This document shows positions 16,727 to 26,708 of a stretch of 48,983 nt of DNA, piece after piece. Made by a program: the position numbers and the translations under genes. The DNA lies in the NCBI GenBank assembly GCA_002400495.2, contig NVQL02000021.1, positions 1-48,983 on the forward strand. The letters run 5' to 3'. The DNA comes from Alphaproteobacteria bacterium. GTDB taxonomy: Bacteria; Pseudomonadota; Alphaproteobacteria; Rhizobiales; OSC116. The first letter of the stretch is position 1, and each line of letters begins with the position of its first letter. The notes below the pieces were generated by a model that saw only the letters and a program-made list of their open reading frames with translations, was not told the DNA's origin and did not search any database.

Positions 16727-18022
16727 ATGATTCCTCGTTATACCCGTCCTGAAATGGCCGCCATTTGGTCGCCCGAAGCTAAATTTCAAATCTGGTTCGA
16801 AATCGAAGCCCACGCTTGCGATGCTCAGGCCGAATTGGGCGTAATCCCCAAATCAGCCGCCAAAACCGTATGGGAAAAAGGCGCGTTCGAGGTTGACCGT
16901 ATTGATGAAATTGAAGCCATAGTCAAACATGATGTAATCGCATTTTTAACCAACTTGGCCGAACATATTGGCGATGACGCCCGCTTTGTGCATCAAGGCA
17001 TGACCAGCTCAGATGTCCTTGATACATGCTTTAGCGTACAGCTAGTGCGCGCCACCGATTTACTAATGGTCGGCCTAGACCGCCTACTCGCGGCGCTCAA
17101 AAAACTAGCTTATGAGCATAAAGACACCGTATGCGTTGGCCGTAGCCACGCCATCCATGCCGAACCTGTTACTTTCGGCCTAAAAATGGCACAAGCCTTT
17201 GCCGAATTTGATCGTAACAAACAACGCCTCATTGCTGCCCGTAAAGAAATCGCCACTTGCGCCATTTCAGGCGCAGTTGGCACATTCGCCAACATCGACC
17301 CTGCGGTCGAAGAACATGTAGCCAAAAAACTCGGTCTAGAGTTCGAACCCATTTCAACCCAAGTCATCCCGCGCGATCGTCATGCCATGTATTTTGCCAC
17401 TTTGGGCGTCATTGGTTCATCAATCGAGCGTCTAGCTGTCGAAATTCGCCATCTACAACGTACCGAAGTTTTAGAAGTCGAAGAGTTTTTCTCCAAAGAT
17501 CAAAAAGGCTCAAGCGCCATGCCGCATAAGCGCAACCCGATCTTAACCGAAAACCTCACAGGCCAAGCCCGCCTCATCCGCATGGCAGTCACCCCAGCGA
17601 TGGAAAATGTCGCTCTGTGGCACGAACGCGATATTTCACATTCATCAGTTGAACGCCAAATCGGCCCCGACACCACAGTGACACTAGATTTTTCACTGCA
17701 CCGTATGGCAATGGTCATCGAAAAGCTTTTGGTTTACCCAGAAAACATGATGAACAATATGAATAAATTAGGCGGCCTCATTCATTCACAACGTGTTTTG
17801 CTCGCCCTAACACAGGCTGGTGTTTCGCGCGAAGATTCATACCGTTTGGTGCAACGCAATGCCATGCCAGTTTGGCGCGGCGAAGGCGATTTTTTAGATC
17901 TGCTTAAAGCCGATGAAGAAGTGGGTAAAGCCCTAAGCCATGCCGAAATTGAAGCTTTATTCAATCTCGATTATCACACCAAAAATGTTGGCGTTATTTT
18001 CAAACGCGTATTTGGCGAATAA
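16727..18022 (+). CDS. purB: Adenylosuccinate lyase
   Basis: 431 residues, usual length of the short bacterial form. Cleaves SAICAR to AICAR and adenylosuccinate to AMP. The fumarase/aspartase superfamily signature SSAMPHKRNP is present at about residue 263, with TSSDVLDT (about 90) and GRSHAIHAEP (about 138) forming the active site. AAGG lies upstream of the ATG. A strong terminator follows, so it is separate from the purC-purL cluster that begins 700 bases downstream. Confidence 0.95.
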   Translation: MIPRYTRPEMAAIWSPEAKFQIWFEIEAHACDAQAELGVIPKSAAKTVWEKGAFEVDRIDEIEAIVKHDVIAFLTNLAEHIGDDARFVHQGMTSSDVLDTCFSVQLVRATDLLMVGLDRLLAALKKLAYEHKDTVCVGRSHAIHAEPVTFGLKMAQAFAEFDRNKQRLIAARKEIATCAISGAVGTFANIDPAVEEHVAKKLGLEFEPISTQVIPRDRHAMYFATLGVIGSSIERLAVEIRHLQRTEVLEVEEFFSKDQKGSSAMPHKRNPILTENLTGQARLIRMAVTPAMENVALWHERDISHSSVERQIGPDTTVTLDFSLHRMAMVIEKLLVYPENMMNNMNKLGGLIHSQRVLLALTQAGVSREDSYRLVQRNAMPVWRGEGDFLDLLKADEEVGKALSHAEIEALFNLDYHTKNVGVIFKRVFGE

Positions 18023-18040
18023 TCTCAAATTCAAACAAAT

Positions 18041-18075
18041 AAAAACCCCGCTTCAAAATCTGAAGCGGGGTTTTT
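18041..18075 (+). terminator. Bidirectional terminator between purB and the zeta gene
   Basis: Perfect 15-bp inverted repeat: arms 18041-18055 and 18061-18075, GC core ACCCCGCTTCA, loop AAATC, with A5 and T5 at the ends. Serves purB on the plus strand and the convergent zeta gene on the minus strand. Confidence 0.95.
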
Positions 18076-18107
18076 ATGTCTACATTTTGATGTCTATAAT
18101 GGTAAAA

Positions 18108-18431
18108 TCAATCACCAGAAAGTTGGCCTTCTGCTTCCACCAAAAACTCACTCAGTTTTTCAACAAGGTCAGCTTCGGGAATCAAATGGTTCGCTGCATC
18201 TAAATCACCAATCACTTTACGCAAAATATCGGCATCACCAGCTTCTTCAAGGTCAGAAATTATCACCTCTTTGGCATAAGCTTCAGCATCTAATCCAACT
18301 TTTTCTAAAATTTCAGCCACCCACAAACCGAATAATTTATCTCGGCGTGCCAAAATCTTAAATTTCATTTCTGCATCATGTGCAAATTTACTCTCAAAAG
18401 CCCGCTCGCGGTCACTAAAATTATCAGCCAT
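18108..18431 (-). CDS. DUF1476 protein: ATP synthase zeta-type inhibitor
   Basis: 107 residues, full family length, with the family start FSDRERAFESKFAHDAEMKFKI, then ARRDKLFGLWVAE. In Paracoccus this protein is the natural inhibitor of ATP hydrolysis by F1-ATPase; the family is confined to alphaproteobacteria. Position between purB and purC is conserved in the group as I recall it. Whether the inhibitor function is kept in this organism is unknown, since it is weak in some relatives. Confidence 0.88.
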   Translation of the reverse strand: MADNFSDRERAFESKFAHDAEMKFKILARRDKLFGLWVAEILEKVGLDAEAYAKEVIISDLEEAGDADILRKVIGDLDAANHLIPEADLVEKLSEFLVEAEGQLSGD

Positions 18432-18679
18432 GTCATTTCCTTAACTTAGGTCAGAATCAATATTGTTAATCATCCTCTATATTTTAAATAGAACCTGTCA
18501 CCACTAAAATCAATGATCAAGCGCAAAATTAGTCCTAAAAATATAGATATTTTTCAAACTTATACCCAATTGTAACACCCTTTTAGCCAGTTTTTTCATT
18601 TCATTAACAAAGATTGAACAATCGGGTTTGAAATGCCTGCAAAAAAGGTTATAGAAAGCCCATCAGTCCATATAATTTT

Positions 18680-18710
18680 GGTGGTGAAATTCCACCTATG
18701 GAGACCATAG
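18680..18710 (+). promoter_or_regulatory. Two tandem hairpins in the purC leader, one enclosing the Shine-Dalgarno
   Basis: GGTGG (18680-18684) pairs with CCACC (18692-18696). Directly behind it, CTATGG (18696-18701) and CCATAG (18705-18710) form a perfect 6-bp repeat around AGA; it contains the GGAGA ribosome site and touches the ATG at 18711. Such a stem could limit initiation. The second stem has only a 3-base loop, so its stability is uncertain. Confidence 0.4.
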
Positions 18711-19502
18711 ATGATGAAAAACCGTCGTAAAATTCATGAAGGCAAAGCCAAAGTCCTTTATGAAGGCCCTACCGCTGGCACAATCATTCAACATTTCAAA
18801 GATGATGCCACTGCATTTAATGGCGAACGTCACGAAGTGATTGACGGCAAAGGTGTGCTCAATAACCGCATCACCGAATATATATTTTTGGCGATGGAAG
18901 ACATTGGCGTTGCCACTCATTTCATCAAACGCCTGAATATGCGCGAACAGCTGATTAAAAAAGTCGACATTATCCCACTTGAAGTGGTGGTACGCAATGT
19001 CATTGCAGGTTCTCTAGCCAAAAAATTAGGCTTAGAAGAAGGCAAAAAACTAAGCCGCTCCATCATCGAATATTATTATAAAGACGATGCACTTAACGAC
19101 CCAATGGTTACCGACGAACATATCACCGCTTTTGAATGGGCAACCTCTGCCGAATTAGAAGATATGGTCGCCACCGCCCTGCGCGTCAATGATTTCCTCA
19201 CTGGCCTATTTCGCGCCGTTGGCATTCAATTGGTCGATTTCAAACTCGAATTTGGCCGCCATTATGAAAATGGCAATATGCGCATTCTGTTGGCCGACGA
19301 GTTCAGCCCTGACAATTGCCGCCTATGGGACATTAAAACTGGCGAAAAACTCGATAAAGACCGTTTCCGCCAAAATCTTGGTGGCTTGGTCAATGCTTAT
19401 CAAGAGGTTGCACGCAGGCTTGGCATTCTTAACGAGAATGGCGATGTCATTGATGAAGATGATGAAACGCCAAAAGCCGACAAGCCAACATTAGTAAAAT
19501 AA
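18711..19502 (+). CDS. purC: Phosphoribosylaminoimidazole-succinocarboxamide synthase (SAICAR synthetase)
   Basis: 263 residues. ATP-dependent joining of CAIR and aspartate in purine synthesis. Motifs: [12 protein letters not shown] (N-terminal ATP-binding strand), [28 protein letters not shown], and [12 protein letters not shown] near residue 205. Two consecutive ATGs (18711, 18714) can start. The acidic C-terminal tail ([10 protein letters not shown]) is a minor extension. First gene of purC-purS-purQ-purL, with a 279-base upstream region. Confidence 0.95.
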   Translation: MMKNRRKIHEGKAKVLYEGPTAGTIIQHFKDDATAFNGERHEVIDGKGVLNNRITEYIFLAMEDIGVATHFIKRLNMREQLIKKVDIIPLEVVVRNVIAGSLAKKLGLEEGKKLSRSIIEYYYKDDALNDPMVTDEHITAFEWATSAELEDMVATALRVNDFLTGLFRAVGIQLVDFKLEFGRHYENGNMRILLADEFSPDNCRLWDIKTGEKLDKDRFRQNLGGLVNAYQEVARRLGILNENGDVIDEDDETPKADKPTLVK

Positions 19503-19534
19503 TTCATGCAATCCAAAATATGGAAGTAAAACCC

Positions 19535-19777
19535 ATGAAAGCACGCATCACGGTCACTCTTAAAAGTGGCGTATTAGACCCGCAAGGCAAAGCCATTCAA
19601 CATACGTTCGAAGATTTAGGCATTGCAGGCGTCGACAAAGTCCGCCAAGGTAAAATTTTCGACATCGAAATTGCCGAAACCAATAAAACCAAAGCCGAAG
19701 CACAACTTAAAAATATGAGCGAAAAACTTCTCGCCAATATGGTGATGGAAAATTATACAGTTGAAATTTTAGATTGA
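19535..19777 (+). CDS. purS: Phosphoribosylformylglycinamidine synthase, PurS subunit
   Basis: 80 residues from ATG 19535; five further codons to ATG 19520 are open but lack a ribosome site. Family pattern: ITVTLKSGVLDPQGKAIQHT, then VDKVRQGKIFDIEI. PurS is the small bridging subunit of the three-part FGAM synthase with PurQ and PurL, whose genes follow directly. Confidence 0.93.
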   Translation: MKARITVTLKSGVLDPQGKAIQHTFEDLGIAGVDKVRQGKIFDIEIAETNKTKAEAQLKNMSEKLLANMVMENYTVEILD

Positions 19778-19786
19778 GGATAGACC

Positions 19787-20476
19787 ATGCAAGCCAGTGT
19801 CATTGTTTTTCCAGGTTCCAATTGCGATAGAGACATTAAAGTCAGCCTCGAGCACGCCACCCAAAAATCAGTAAATATGGTTTGGCATGGCGACAGCACC
19901 ATCCCTAAATCAGACCTCATTGTCCTACCAGGTGGTTTTTCTTATGGCGATTATTTACGCTGCGGCGCCATATCAGCCAAAAGCCGCATTATGAAAGCTG
20001 TCATCCAAGCCGCCAATAAAGGCACGCCTATTTTAGGCATATGCAATGGCTTTCAAATCCTCATCGAAGCAGGTCTTTTGCCGGGCGCCCTCACCCGCAA
20101 TGCCAACCTTAAATTCATCTGTAAAGACACATATTTAAGAGTCGAAAGCAACGAAACCATTTTCACCAAAAAATACAAAGCAGGCGCAGCCATTCGCATT
20201 CCCGTTGCCCATCATGATGGCAATTATTTTGCTGACGAGAAAACATTAGACCAACTCGAAGCAGGTGGCCAAGTCGCATTTCGTTATTCAACCGAACAAG
20301 GCGAAATTACCGAAGAGGCCAATATCAACGGCTCACAACGCAACATTGCTGGCATTTATAATGACAGCAAAAATATTTTAGGCATGATGCCGCATCCCGA
20401 ACGTTTAGACCAAGCTATCCTTGGCGGCACCGATGGCGCGCATCTCTTCAACAGCCTCGTAGACAGCTTAGCATAG
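19787..20476 (+). CDS. purQ: Phosphoribosylformylglycinamidine synthase, glutamine amidotransferase subunit
   Basis: 229 residues. Class-I glutamine amidotransferase: nucleophile C86 in GICNGFQ, and the H-x-E pair in the C-terminal MMPHPERL. Supplies ammonia to PurL. The gap from purS is nine bases (GAGGATAG ribosome site) and to purL nine bases, so they form one operon. Confidence 0.95.
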   Translation: MQASVIVFPGSNCDRDIKVSLEHATQKSVNMVWHGDSTIPKSDLIVLPGGFSYGDYLRCGAISAKSRIMKAVIQAANKGTPILGICNGFQILIEAGLLPGALTRNANLKFICKDTYLRVESNETIFTKKYKAGAAIRIPVAHHDGNYFADEKTLDQLEAGGQVAFRYSTEQGEITEEANINGSQRNIAGIYNDSKNILGMMPHPERLDQAILGGTDGAHLFNSLVDSLA

Positions 20477-20485
20477 GTAGCCGAT

Positions 20486-22690
20486 ATGACATATAACGAC
20501 ATTATCACACCAGAAGTGGTCAAAGAACACGGCCTCACAACAGATGAATATGACATCATCGTCAAACGCCTAAACCGTGCCCCCAACATGACTGAGCTGG
20601 GTATTTTCTCAGTCATGTGGTCAGAGCATTGCTCATATAAATCTTCAAAATTCTGGCTCAAAAAACTACCCACCACGGGCAAATGCGTCATTTGTGGCCC
20701 GGGCGAAAATGCGGGCATCATCGACATTGGCGACAATCAAGCCGTGGTGTTTAAAATGGAAAGCCACAATCACCCGTCATTCATCGAGCCTTATCAAGGC
20801 GCGGCGACAGGCGTTGGCGGCATCATGCGTGATGTCTTTACTATGGGCGCCCGCCCCATCGCCAATATGAACGCTCTGCGTTTTGGCGCACCCGAAAACA
20901 AAAAAACCAAGCTTTTGGTCAATGGCGTAGTCGAAGGCGTCGGCGGTTATGGCAACTGCATGGGCGTACCGACAGTTGGCGGCGAGCTACATTTCGACAA
21001 AAGCTACAACACCAACAATCTAGTCAACGCCATGTGTATTGGCCTTGTTGATGCCGATAATATTTTCTATTCCGCCGCAGCAGGCGTTGGCAACCCAGTG
21101 GTTTACGTTGGCTCAAAAACAGGTCGCGATGGCATACACGGCGCGACCATGGCCTCCGCCGAATTCGATGAAAATTCCGATGCCAAACGCCCCACCGTAC
21201 AAGTCGGCGACCCGTTCACCGAAAAATTATTACTCGAAGCTTGTCTAGAATTGATGCAAACCGATTGCATCATCGCCATTCAAGATATGGGCGCCGCTGG
21301 CCTCACATCATCATCAGTCGAAATGGCCGATAAAGGCAATGTTGGCTTTGATATGAATTTAGACAATGTACCCCAGCGCGAAGAAAATATGACAGCCTAT
21401 GAAATGCTGTTATCCGAAAGTCAAGAACGTATGCTCATGGTGCTCAAACCGGGCCGCGAAGCCGAAGCCGAAGCCATTTTCGTAAAATGGGGCTTAGATT
21501 TTGCTGTCATTGGCAAAACCACCGACACCAACCACCTGATCATCACCCATCTCGGCGAAACTGTGGTCGACATTCCCGTTGGCCCATTAGCCGATGACGC
21601 GCCAGAATATGAACGCCCGTGGGTTAAAACTGAAGCCCCCAAAGCCATGGCAGCCGATGAATTTAAAACCCCTGAATCAGTCACCGACACCTTGCTTAAA
21701 ATGATCGGTTCTGCAAACCATTGCTCGCGCAAATGGGTGTGGGAGCAATATGACCACATGGTGATGGGCGATACAATTCAACGCCCAGGCGGCGATGCCG
21801 CTGTCGTGCGCGTGCATGATACCGATAAAGCTTTGGCCATCTCAACCGATGTAACCCCGCGTTATGTTTACGCCGACCCTGTCGAAGGTGGCAAACAAGC
21901 CGTCGCCGAAACATGGCGTAACATCACAGCCGTTGGCGCACAACCCTTAGCCATCACAGATTGCATGAATTTCGGCAACCCAGAACGCCCCGAAATTATG
22001 GGGCAATTCGTTGGTGCCATCGAAGGCATGATCGAAGCCTGTAAAGCCCTCGATTACCCTGTCGTCTCTGGCAATGTATCACTATATAACGAAACCAGCG
22101 GCACAGGCATTTTGCCAACACCTGCCATTGGCGGCGTTGGCTTGCTCAATGATATTGATAAAATGATGACCTATGGCTTCAAATCCGAAGGCGACAATAT
22201 CTTGCTCATCGGCAAAGAGAAAGGCCATTTAGGATGCTCAACCTATAGCGAAATTATGCTTGGCCAAAGCCTCGGCCAAGCCCCAAAAGTAAATTTAGAT
22301 GAAGAACTTAAAAACGGCAATTTCGTCCGCAGCTTAATCAATGCAAAATTGGTCAATGCCGTGCATGACATTTCAGATGGTGGCCTTTATATCGCCATTG
22401 CCGAAATGGCCATGGCCTCAAACTTAGGTGCAGACATTAAAATTGCCGATACCAAACTGCCAGAACATGCAGCTTTATTTGGCGAAGATCAAGCCCGTTA
22501 CATCCTCACAGTACCACCTGGCGGCGTGGCCACCATCTTAAAACAGGCCAATGAACTGGGTGTAACCATCCGTCTTTTAGGCACTGTTATTGGCACACGC
22601 CTTACAATTGATGAAACCCGTCCTATATCTGTATCTAAACTTAAAAAAATTCACGAACAATGGTTGCCAAACTTCATGAATAAGAACTAA
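20486..22690 (+). CDS. purL: Phosphoribosylformylglycinamidine synthase, PurL subunit (short form)
   Basis: 734 residues, the size of the small PurL that works with PurS and PurQ. Motifs: [11 protein letters not shown] (about 42), [20 protein letters not shown] (about 95), [12 protein letters not shown] (about 265), GNVSLYNET (about 530), VHDISDGGL (about 630). Makes FGAM from FGAR with ATP and ammonia. Followed by bolA after 32 bases. Confidence 0.96.
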   Translation: MTYNDIITPEVVKEHGLTTDEYDIIVKRLNRAPNMTELGIFSVMWSEHCSYKSSKFWLKKLPTTGKCVICGPGENAGIIDIGDNQAVVFKMESHNHPSFIEPYQGAATGVGGIMRDVFTMGARPIANMNALRFGAPENKKTKLLVNGVVEGVGGYGNCMGVPTVGGELHFDKSYNTNNLVNAMCIGLVDADNIFYSAAAGVGNPVVYVGSKTGRDGIHGATMASAEFDENSDAKRPTVQVGDPFTEKLLLEACLELMQTDCIIAIQDMGAAGLTSSSVEMADKGNVGFDMNLDNVPQREENMTAYEMLLSESQERMLMVLKPGREAEAEAIFVKWGLDFAVIGKTTDTNHLIITHLGETVVDIPVGPLADDAPEYERPWVKTEAPKAMAADEFKTPESVTDTLLKMIGSANHCSRKWVWEQYDHMVMGDTIQRPGGDAAVVRVHDTDKALAISTDVTPRYVYADPVEGGKQAVAETWRNITAVGAQPLAITDCMNFGNPERPEIMGQFVGAIEGMIEACKALDYPVVSGNVSLYNETSGTGILPTPAIGGVGLLNDIDKMMTYGFKSEGDNILLIGKEKGHLGCSTYSEIMLGQSLGQAPKVNLDEELKNGNFVRSLINAKLVNAVHDISDGGLYIAIAEMAMASNLGADIKIADTKLPEHAALFGEDQARYILTVPPGGVATILKQANELGVTIRLLGTVIGTRLTIDETRPISVSKLKKIHEQWLPNFMNKN

Positions 22691-22722
22691 GATAAGCAAA
22701 ACCTTAAAAGCGGAGCAAATTT

Positions 22723-22956
22723 ATGGCAATGGAAGCCAAAGAAATTGAAGATATGATCGTCGAAGCATTGCCTGATGCCCAAGTGACAATTACCGACATG
22801 GCGGGCGATGGCGATCATTATATGGCGCGAGTTGTATCAAAAGAATTTATCGGCAAAAGCCGTGTCAGCCAACATCAACTGGTTTACAAAGCACTTAAAG
22901 GCAAAATGGGCGGCGTGTTACATGCATTATCATTGCAAACCGAAACACCCGAATAA
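22723..22956 (+). CDS. bolA: BolA-family protein
   Basis: 77 residues, single BolA/YrbA domain: VTITDMAGDGDHYMARVVS, FIGKSRVSQHQLVYKAL, and the terminal HALSLQT. The conserved ligand His is in SQHQLVY. BolA proteins form [2Fe-2S]-bridged pairs with monothiol glutaredoxins, and grxD is the very next gene (27-base gap). GGAG lies upstream of the ATG. Confidence 0.92.
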   Translation: MAMEAKEIEDMIVEALPDAQVTITDMAGDGDHYMARVVSKEFIGKSRVSQHQLVYKALKGKMGGVLHALSLQTETPE

Positions 22957-22983
22957 TCCCGGAATCATTAAAGGAAAACAATC

Positions 22984-23322
22984 ATGAGTGAAGCTCAAGA
23001 CTTTATCGAAAATACGGTCAAATCCAACGATGTTGTGCTGTTTATGAAAGGCACAAAAGACTTTCCACAATGTGGTTTTTCTGGCCTAGTCACGCAAATT
23101 CTCAACTATCTAAGCATCGATTATACCGATATAAACGTGCTAGAAAATGATGAGATTCGCGAAGGCGTTAAAGCCTATTCCGACTGGCCAACCATCCCGC
23201 AAGTCTACATTAAAGGCGAGTTTATCGGCGGTGCCGACATTCTACGTGATATGTTCGAAACTGGCGAAATTCGCACACTACTAGATACCAAAGGCATTGC
23301 CTATTCAGTCTCCGAACAATAA
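22984..23322 (+). CDS. grxD: Monothiol glutaredoxin (Grx4/GrxD type)
   Basis: 112 residues. CGFS active site (C30), preceded by FMKGTKDFPQ; WPTIPQVYIKGEFIGGADI binds glutathione and the cluster. Acts in iron-sulfur cluster transfer and iron sensing with BolA, encoded just upstream. AAAGGAAAA ribosome site. A terminator follows, closing the purC-grxD run. Confidence 0.95.
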   Translation: MSEAQDFIENTVKSNDVVLFMKGTKDFPQCGFSGLVTQILNYLSIDYTDINVLENDEIREGVKAYSDWPTIPQVYIKGEFIGGADILRDMFETGEIRTLLDTKGIAYSVSEQ

Positions 23323-23340
23323 ATCTAAACAATTCAAAAT

Positions 23341-23373
23341 AAAAAGCCGCTGCAAATCTGTAGCGGCTTTTTT
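23341..23373 (+). terminator. Terminator behind grxD
   Basis: Arms 23341-23354 and 23359-23373 (AAAAAGCCGCTGCA / TGTAGCGGCTTTTTT), loop AATC, six T at the end. A-run on the other side makes it useful also for the convergent gene at 23390. Confidence 0.93.
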
Positions 23374-23389
23374 GATTCACACTATAAAA

Positions 23390-24535
23390 TTATTTATCGC
23401 CGCCAAAAGCACCAACCACCGCATTGCCGCCAGCAGTGATATTCACACTACCCAAAATACTGTCGCCGCCATCAACCAAAGCCGCCTCGGCACTACCACC
23501 AGCCATATCGCTCAATTGGCCTTTCGTTGTGGTATAAGTTGCGCCCTTGCTGTTAAATACCAACCCATTTACACCACCAGCATTGGCACTCATCGCGCCG
23601 TTAAACGCAATGCTGCCCGCCTCGGTATTGGTCTCGTTCGAAACCGCAAAACTACCGGTCAAAGTTTGCGTGCTAAAATCTGCACTCACCGTACCACTGC
23701 CTTTTAAGTCAATCAGCTGAATGCCCGCAATCGCAGCCGCTCCACTAAATTTACTATTATATATGCTCGTGCCACCACCGCCTTGTAAAGCCGCATAATT
23801 AGCGATAGATTTACCTGTCGCCATGGCATAAATGCCTGATAATTGTTTATAATCACCATTATCTTCATTAACAAATAAACCGTAAAAACCGTTACCACTA
23901 ACTAAGGAGCGTAGCGAAACTTGCAATCCATCATATGAAATCAAATCAGCCAATTGTTCTAATTTAGTTTTCAAGCTGCTCTTTTTTGCAACTGTTGGAT
24001 TGGCCTTAATATCAGTTTCAAGTGCCTTAATGTCAGTCCGTAGAGCGTTTAATGTGCTAAGTTGCGATGCACTTAATGTTGCCACAGCTTGACTCAATGT
24101 CGTCTGTGCCGTTGTGCTGGTTAAAATGCCAGAAAAGTCACCCGCCTTTCTCACATAAGATGTAGTGGTATCGCCACTTTTCGCCTCAGTTTTGCCATAA
24201 GCCGCCTTCACTTCATGGCCCTGCACTTTGCTATAAGCACCATTGCTAAAAAATGCACTATTACCGCGAAAGGTTAAATTAGCCGAAACATTGGTGTCAC
24301 TGGCATCTTCGGTATAAGTACCCAATGTTGCGCTTGGGTTCAGCAATATCAATGCCACCTCCACAACATCCGAAGCGCCCGCACCTGTACCACCGCCAGC
24401 ACTGTCACCAACATCAGTGTCAGTATTTGTTCCAGTGCCCGTGGTCGCGCCCGAAGCCACCAAACTGGCCACTGCCAAACCCAATATTCCAAATTTCAGT
24501 AACATTTGTTTAGCTCTGGTAGAATAGATATTCAT
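23390..24535 (-). CDS. Exported beta-barrel-like surface protein (TbpB-like C-terminal part)
   Basis: 381 residues. N-terminal hydrophobic segment at 11-29 (MLLKFGILGLAVASLVASG) acts as signal peptide; there is no cysteine at the expected lipobox site. A Gly/Thr/Asp-rich linker (30-55) follows, then a helical stretch (about 155-200). The C-terminal third (TVSADFSTQTLTGSF, SIAFNGAMS, then NAVVGAFGGDK) resembles the eight-strand barrel of transferrin-binding protein B-like surface proteins, which end in G-x-F-G-x-K. Ligand unknown. GGGAAA precedes the ATG. Divergent from the RTX protease (117-base gap). The family call is inference. Confidence 0.5.
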   Translation of the reverse strand: MNIYSTRAKQMLLKFGILGLAVASLVASGATTGTGTNTDTDVGDSAGGGTGAGASDVVEVALILLNPSATLGTYTEDASDTNVSANLTFRGNSAFFSNGAYSKVQGHEVKAAYGKTEAKSGDTTTSYVRKAGDFSGILTSTTAQTTLSQAVATLSASQLSTLNALRTDIKALETDIKANPTVAKKSSLKTKLEQLADLISYDGLQVSLRSLVSGNGFYGLFVNEDNGDYKQLSGIYAMATGKSIANYAALQGGGGTSIYNSKFSGAAAIAGIQLIDLKGSGTVSADFSTQTLTGSFAVSNETNTEAGSIAFNGAMSANAGGVNGLVFNSKGATYTTTKGQLSDMAGGSAEAALVDGGDSILGSVNITAGGNAVVGAFGGDK

Positions 24536-24652
24536 AAATTTCCCAATATTTGGCAGAAAGCCAGTAATTGCTAAAAAAATATAGCATTAATTAATTTTAT
24601 TATGTCAATAATATAGTTAATAATAAATGTTTTTTATTCCAAAGGATAATTT

Positions 24653-26614
24653 ATGAGCCTAAATACATCATCAAAAGCCACATCAAATGATGAATTACTA
24701 GAGCTAAACTTAAAAAACACAGCGAGTGGTGGTAGTAATAATCATTACACCGCAGGCCAAACCATAACCTACTCCTTCCTCACTCAAGCAGGCACCGCAA
24801 TATTCGATGCCTATAAAAATGAATATGACGAAAATATTTCGTTCAACGGTGGCATTTGGGACAGCAATCCCAATTGGAGTGCCGATGTCAATGCAGCCCT
24901 CACCATGGCGAGCGAAATCATCAATCTCAATTTTACCCTCTCCAGCAGCTTTGCAGCTTCCGATCTGCGTTGGACAGCCGTTAACGACCTTGACACCCCA
25001 AAAGACTCTGGCACTGTTGGCATATCATTTGTCGCTCCGTCCTATGATATGGATGGCCAAGGCGATGGCGATGATGCAGGAATATTAATTTATGATAAAT
25101 TACCATTTCATACCAACCCTGAAGATGGAACCAACGTTTCCGCCGAATCAGAATTGGGAGGTAGTAATGAACGCACCGTCACTATTTTGCACGAATTAGG
25201 ACATTTTTTAGGCCTTGCACATCCGCACAGCAGCGTATCTACCGATGCCCCCTTTGTAGAATTAAATGACAGTAAATATGATCTCATGTCATATTTATAT
25301 TCCGATGATGATCGCAAAGTCGTCAAAACCGATACAGGCGGTGGTGGTGGCACCCTTAATTCCACCTATAATTTTGGCAGTTTTGTCAACTATACCCCCA
25401 TTAATTTAGCGTCATTGCAATATCTATACGGTGCCAACACGACCACTCATACGGATGGCACATCATATATGCTCACCGATGCCAAAACCACTGCACGTGA
25501 CATAGATGGCAGCGATGGCACCATATCCATCGGCCGCGCCTATTATACAGTGTGGGACAATGGCGGCACCGACGAAATCAGATATGCAGGCAGCAACCGT
25601 GTTTTGCTCAACCTCAATGCCGCGACGCTCGACCGCACAAATAATGATGCCGATTTAGTCGAAACTTTAGGCCGTGTTTCAACCAGCGATTATTATGGCA
25701 CTTTGTTTGGTGATTATCGCTCCGAAATTACCGACAGCAAATATTACGCAGGTGGCTTCTTTTCGCAAATCCTTACCAATGATAACAGCATATCGATAGA
25801 TGGCGCAAACTTTGCGGGCAAATATGCTAACACATTAGGCGGTTATGTCATCGCCAAAGGCGTGGTGGTCGAAAACGCCACAGGCGGCTCAGGCAATGAT
25901 TTAATCATCGGTAATTATGTCAATAATATCCTCACAGGCAATAGCGGCAATGATACATTTTTTGATGAAAATGGCCATGACACCGTCAATGGTGGTGCAG
26001 GCAATGACACCTTCTATGTTGGCAAAGGCAACGACATTTATGATGGTGGCACAGGCACAGATAAGGCCGATTTCAATTCAGCCATCGGCAATTATCAAAT
26101 TTATGTGGCAGGCAGCACCGTCATCATTCAAGACACAAGCGGCGCTAAATACGGCTCCAACACATTCACCAATGTCGAAAGCTTCACTTTCACAGGTGGC
26201 AATGTAACGCTGGCAACTCTGCCAACAAATGGCGAGTTCGAACGCCTCTATGCAGGCAATTTAAACAATGAATTTGTCAATGATGCAGGTGGCCTTGGTG
26301 GCAACATTAACGACACCTTTTGGGGCACAACGGATACCGATACTTTCTTCGGCGAATTACTCAACGACTTCTACACAGGCAATACAGGCACCGATGGCAT
26401 CACCTTTAAAGGCAACAAAGCCGATTTCAACTTCATCATAGGCGATGGCACACAACTTGTAGTCACTAATAAATCCGATGCCACCAACTTTGATATTTTG
26501 CACAGTGTCGAGCAACTTACCTTCGATGACGGGCTCACAGCCGTTGACGCTGCCGATTTAGGCCTCACAGCAGCCGAATTCACCACATGGCAAGCTGATT
26601 ACGATTTTGGCTAA
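24653..26614 (+). CDS. Serralysin-like secreted metalloprotease with RTX repeats
   Basis: 653 residues, no signal peptide. N-terminal catalytic domain with the metzincin zinc site H180-E181-x-x-H184-x5-H190 (HELGHFLGLAH) and the Met-turn LMSYLYSDD. C-terminal RTX nonapeptides lie at about 408-470 (GGSGND, GNSGND, GGAGND, GKGND, GGTGTD), which bind calcium. The tail carries degenerate repeat material with a C-terminal type-I secretion signal expected. Exported by a type I system not encoded here. AAAGGA ribosome site. A secreted protease next to a surface protein suggests nutrient scavenging or host/particle interaction (inference). Confidence 0.88.
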   Translation: MSLNTSSKATSNDELLELNLKNTASGGSNNHYTAGQTITYSFLTQAGTAIFDAYKNEYDENISFNGGIWDSNPNWSADVNAALTMASEIINLNFTLSSSFAASDLRWTAVNDLDTPKDSGTVGISFVAPSYDMDGQGDGDDAGILIYDKLPFHTNPEDGTNVSAESELGGSNERTVTILHELGHFLGLAHPHSSVSTDAPFVELNDSKYDLMSYLYSDDDRKVVKTDTGGGGGTLNSTYNFGSFVNYTPINLASLQYLYGANTTTHTDGTSYMLTDAKTTARDIDGSDGTISIGRAYYTVWDNGGTDEIRYAGSNRVLLNLNAATLDRTNNDADLVETLGRVSTSDYYGTLFGDYRSEITDSKYYAGGFFSQILTNDNSISIDGANFAGKYANTLGGYVIAKGVVVENATGGSGNDLIIGNYVNNILTGNSGNDTFFDENGHDTVNGGAGNDTFYVGKGNDIYDGGTGTDKADFNSAIGNYQIYVAGSTVIIQDTSGAKYGSNTFTNVESFTFTGGNVTLATLPTNGEFERLYAGNLNNEFVNDAGGLGGNINDTFWGTTDTDTFFGELLNDFYTGNTGTDGITFKGNKADFNFIIGDGTQLVVTNKSDATNFDILHSVEQLTFDDGLTAVDAADLGLTAAEFTTWQADYDFG

Positions 26615-26637
26615 GCCAAACTCTTCATACCCAAAAC

Positions 26638-26673
26638 AAAAGCCCCGAATGTTTCCATTCGAGGCTTTTTTAA
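26638..26673 (+). terminator. Terminator between RTX protease and rpsD
   Basis: Arms AAAAGCCCCGAATG (26638-26651) and CATTCGAGGCTTTT, one mismatch, loop TTTC, T6 tail. Usable from both strands. Confidence 0.9.
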
Positions 26674-26708
26674 TTCTTATAAAAAGCGTTTTGCTTTCAC
26701 ACTCACGT

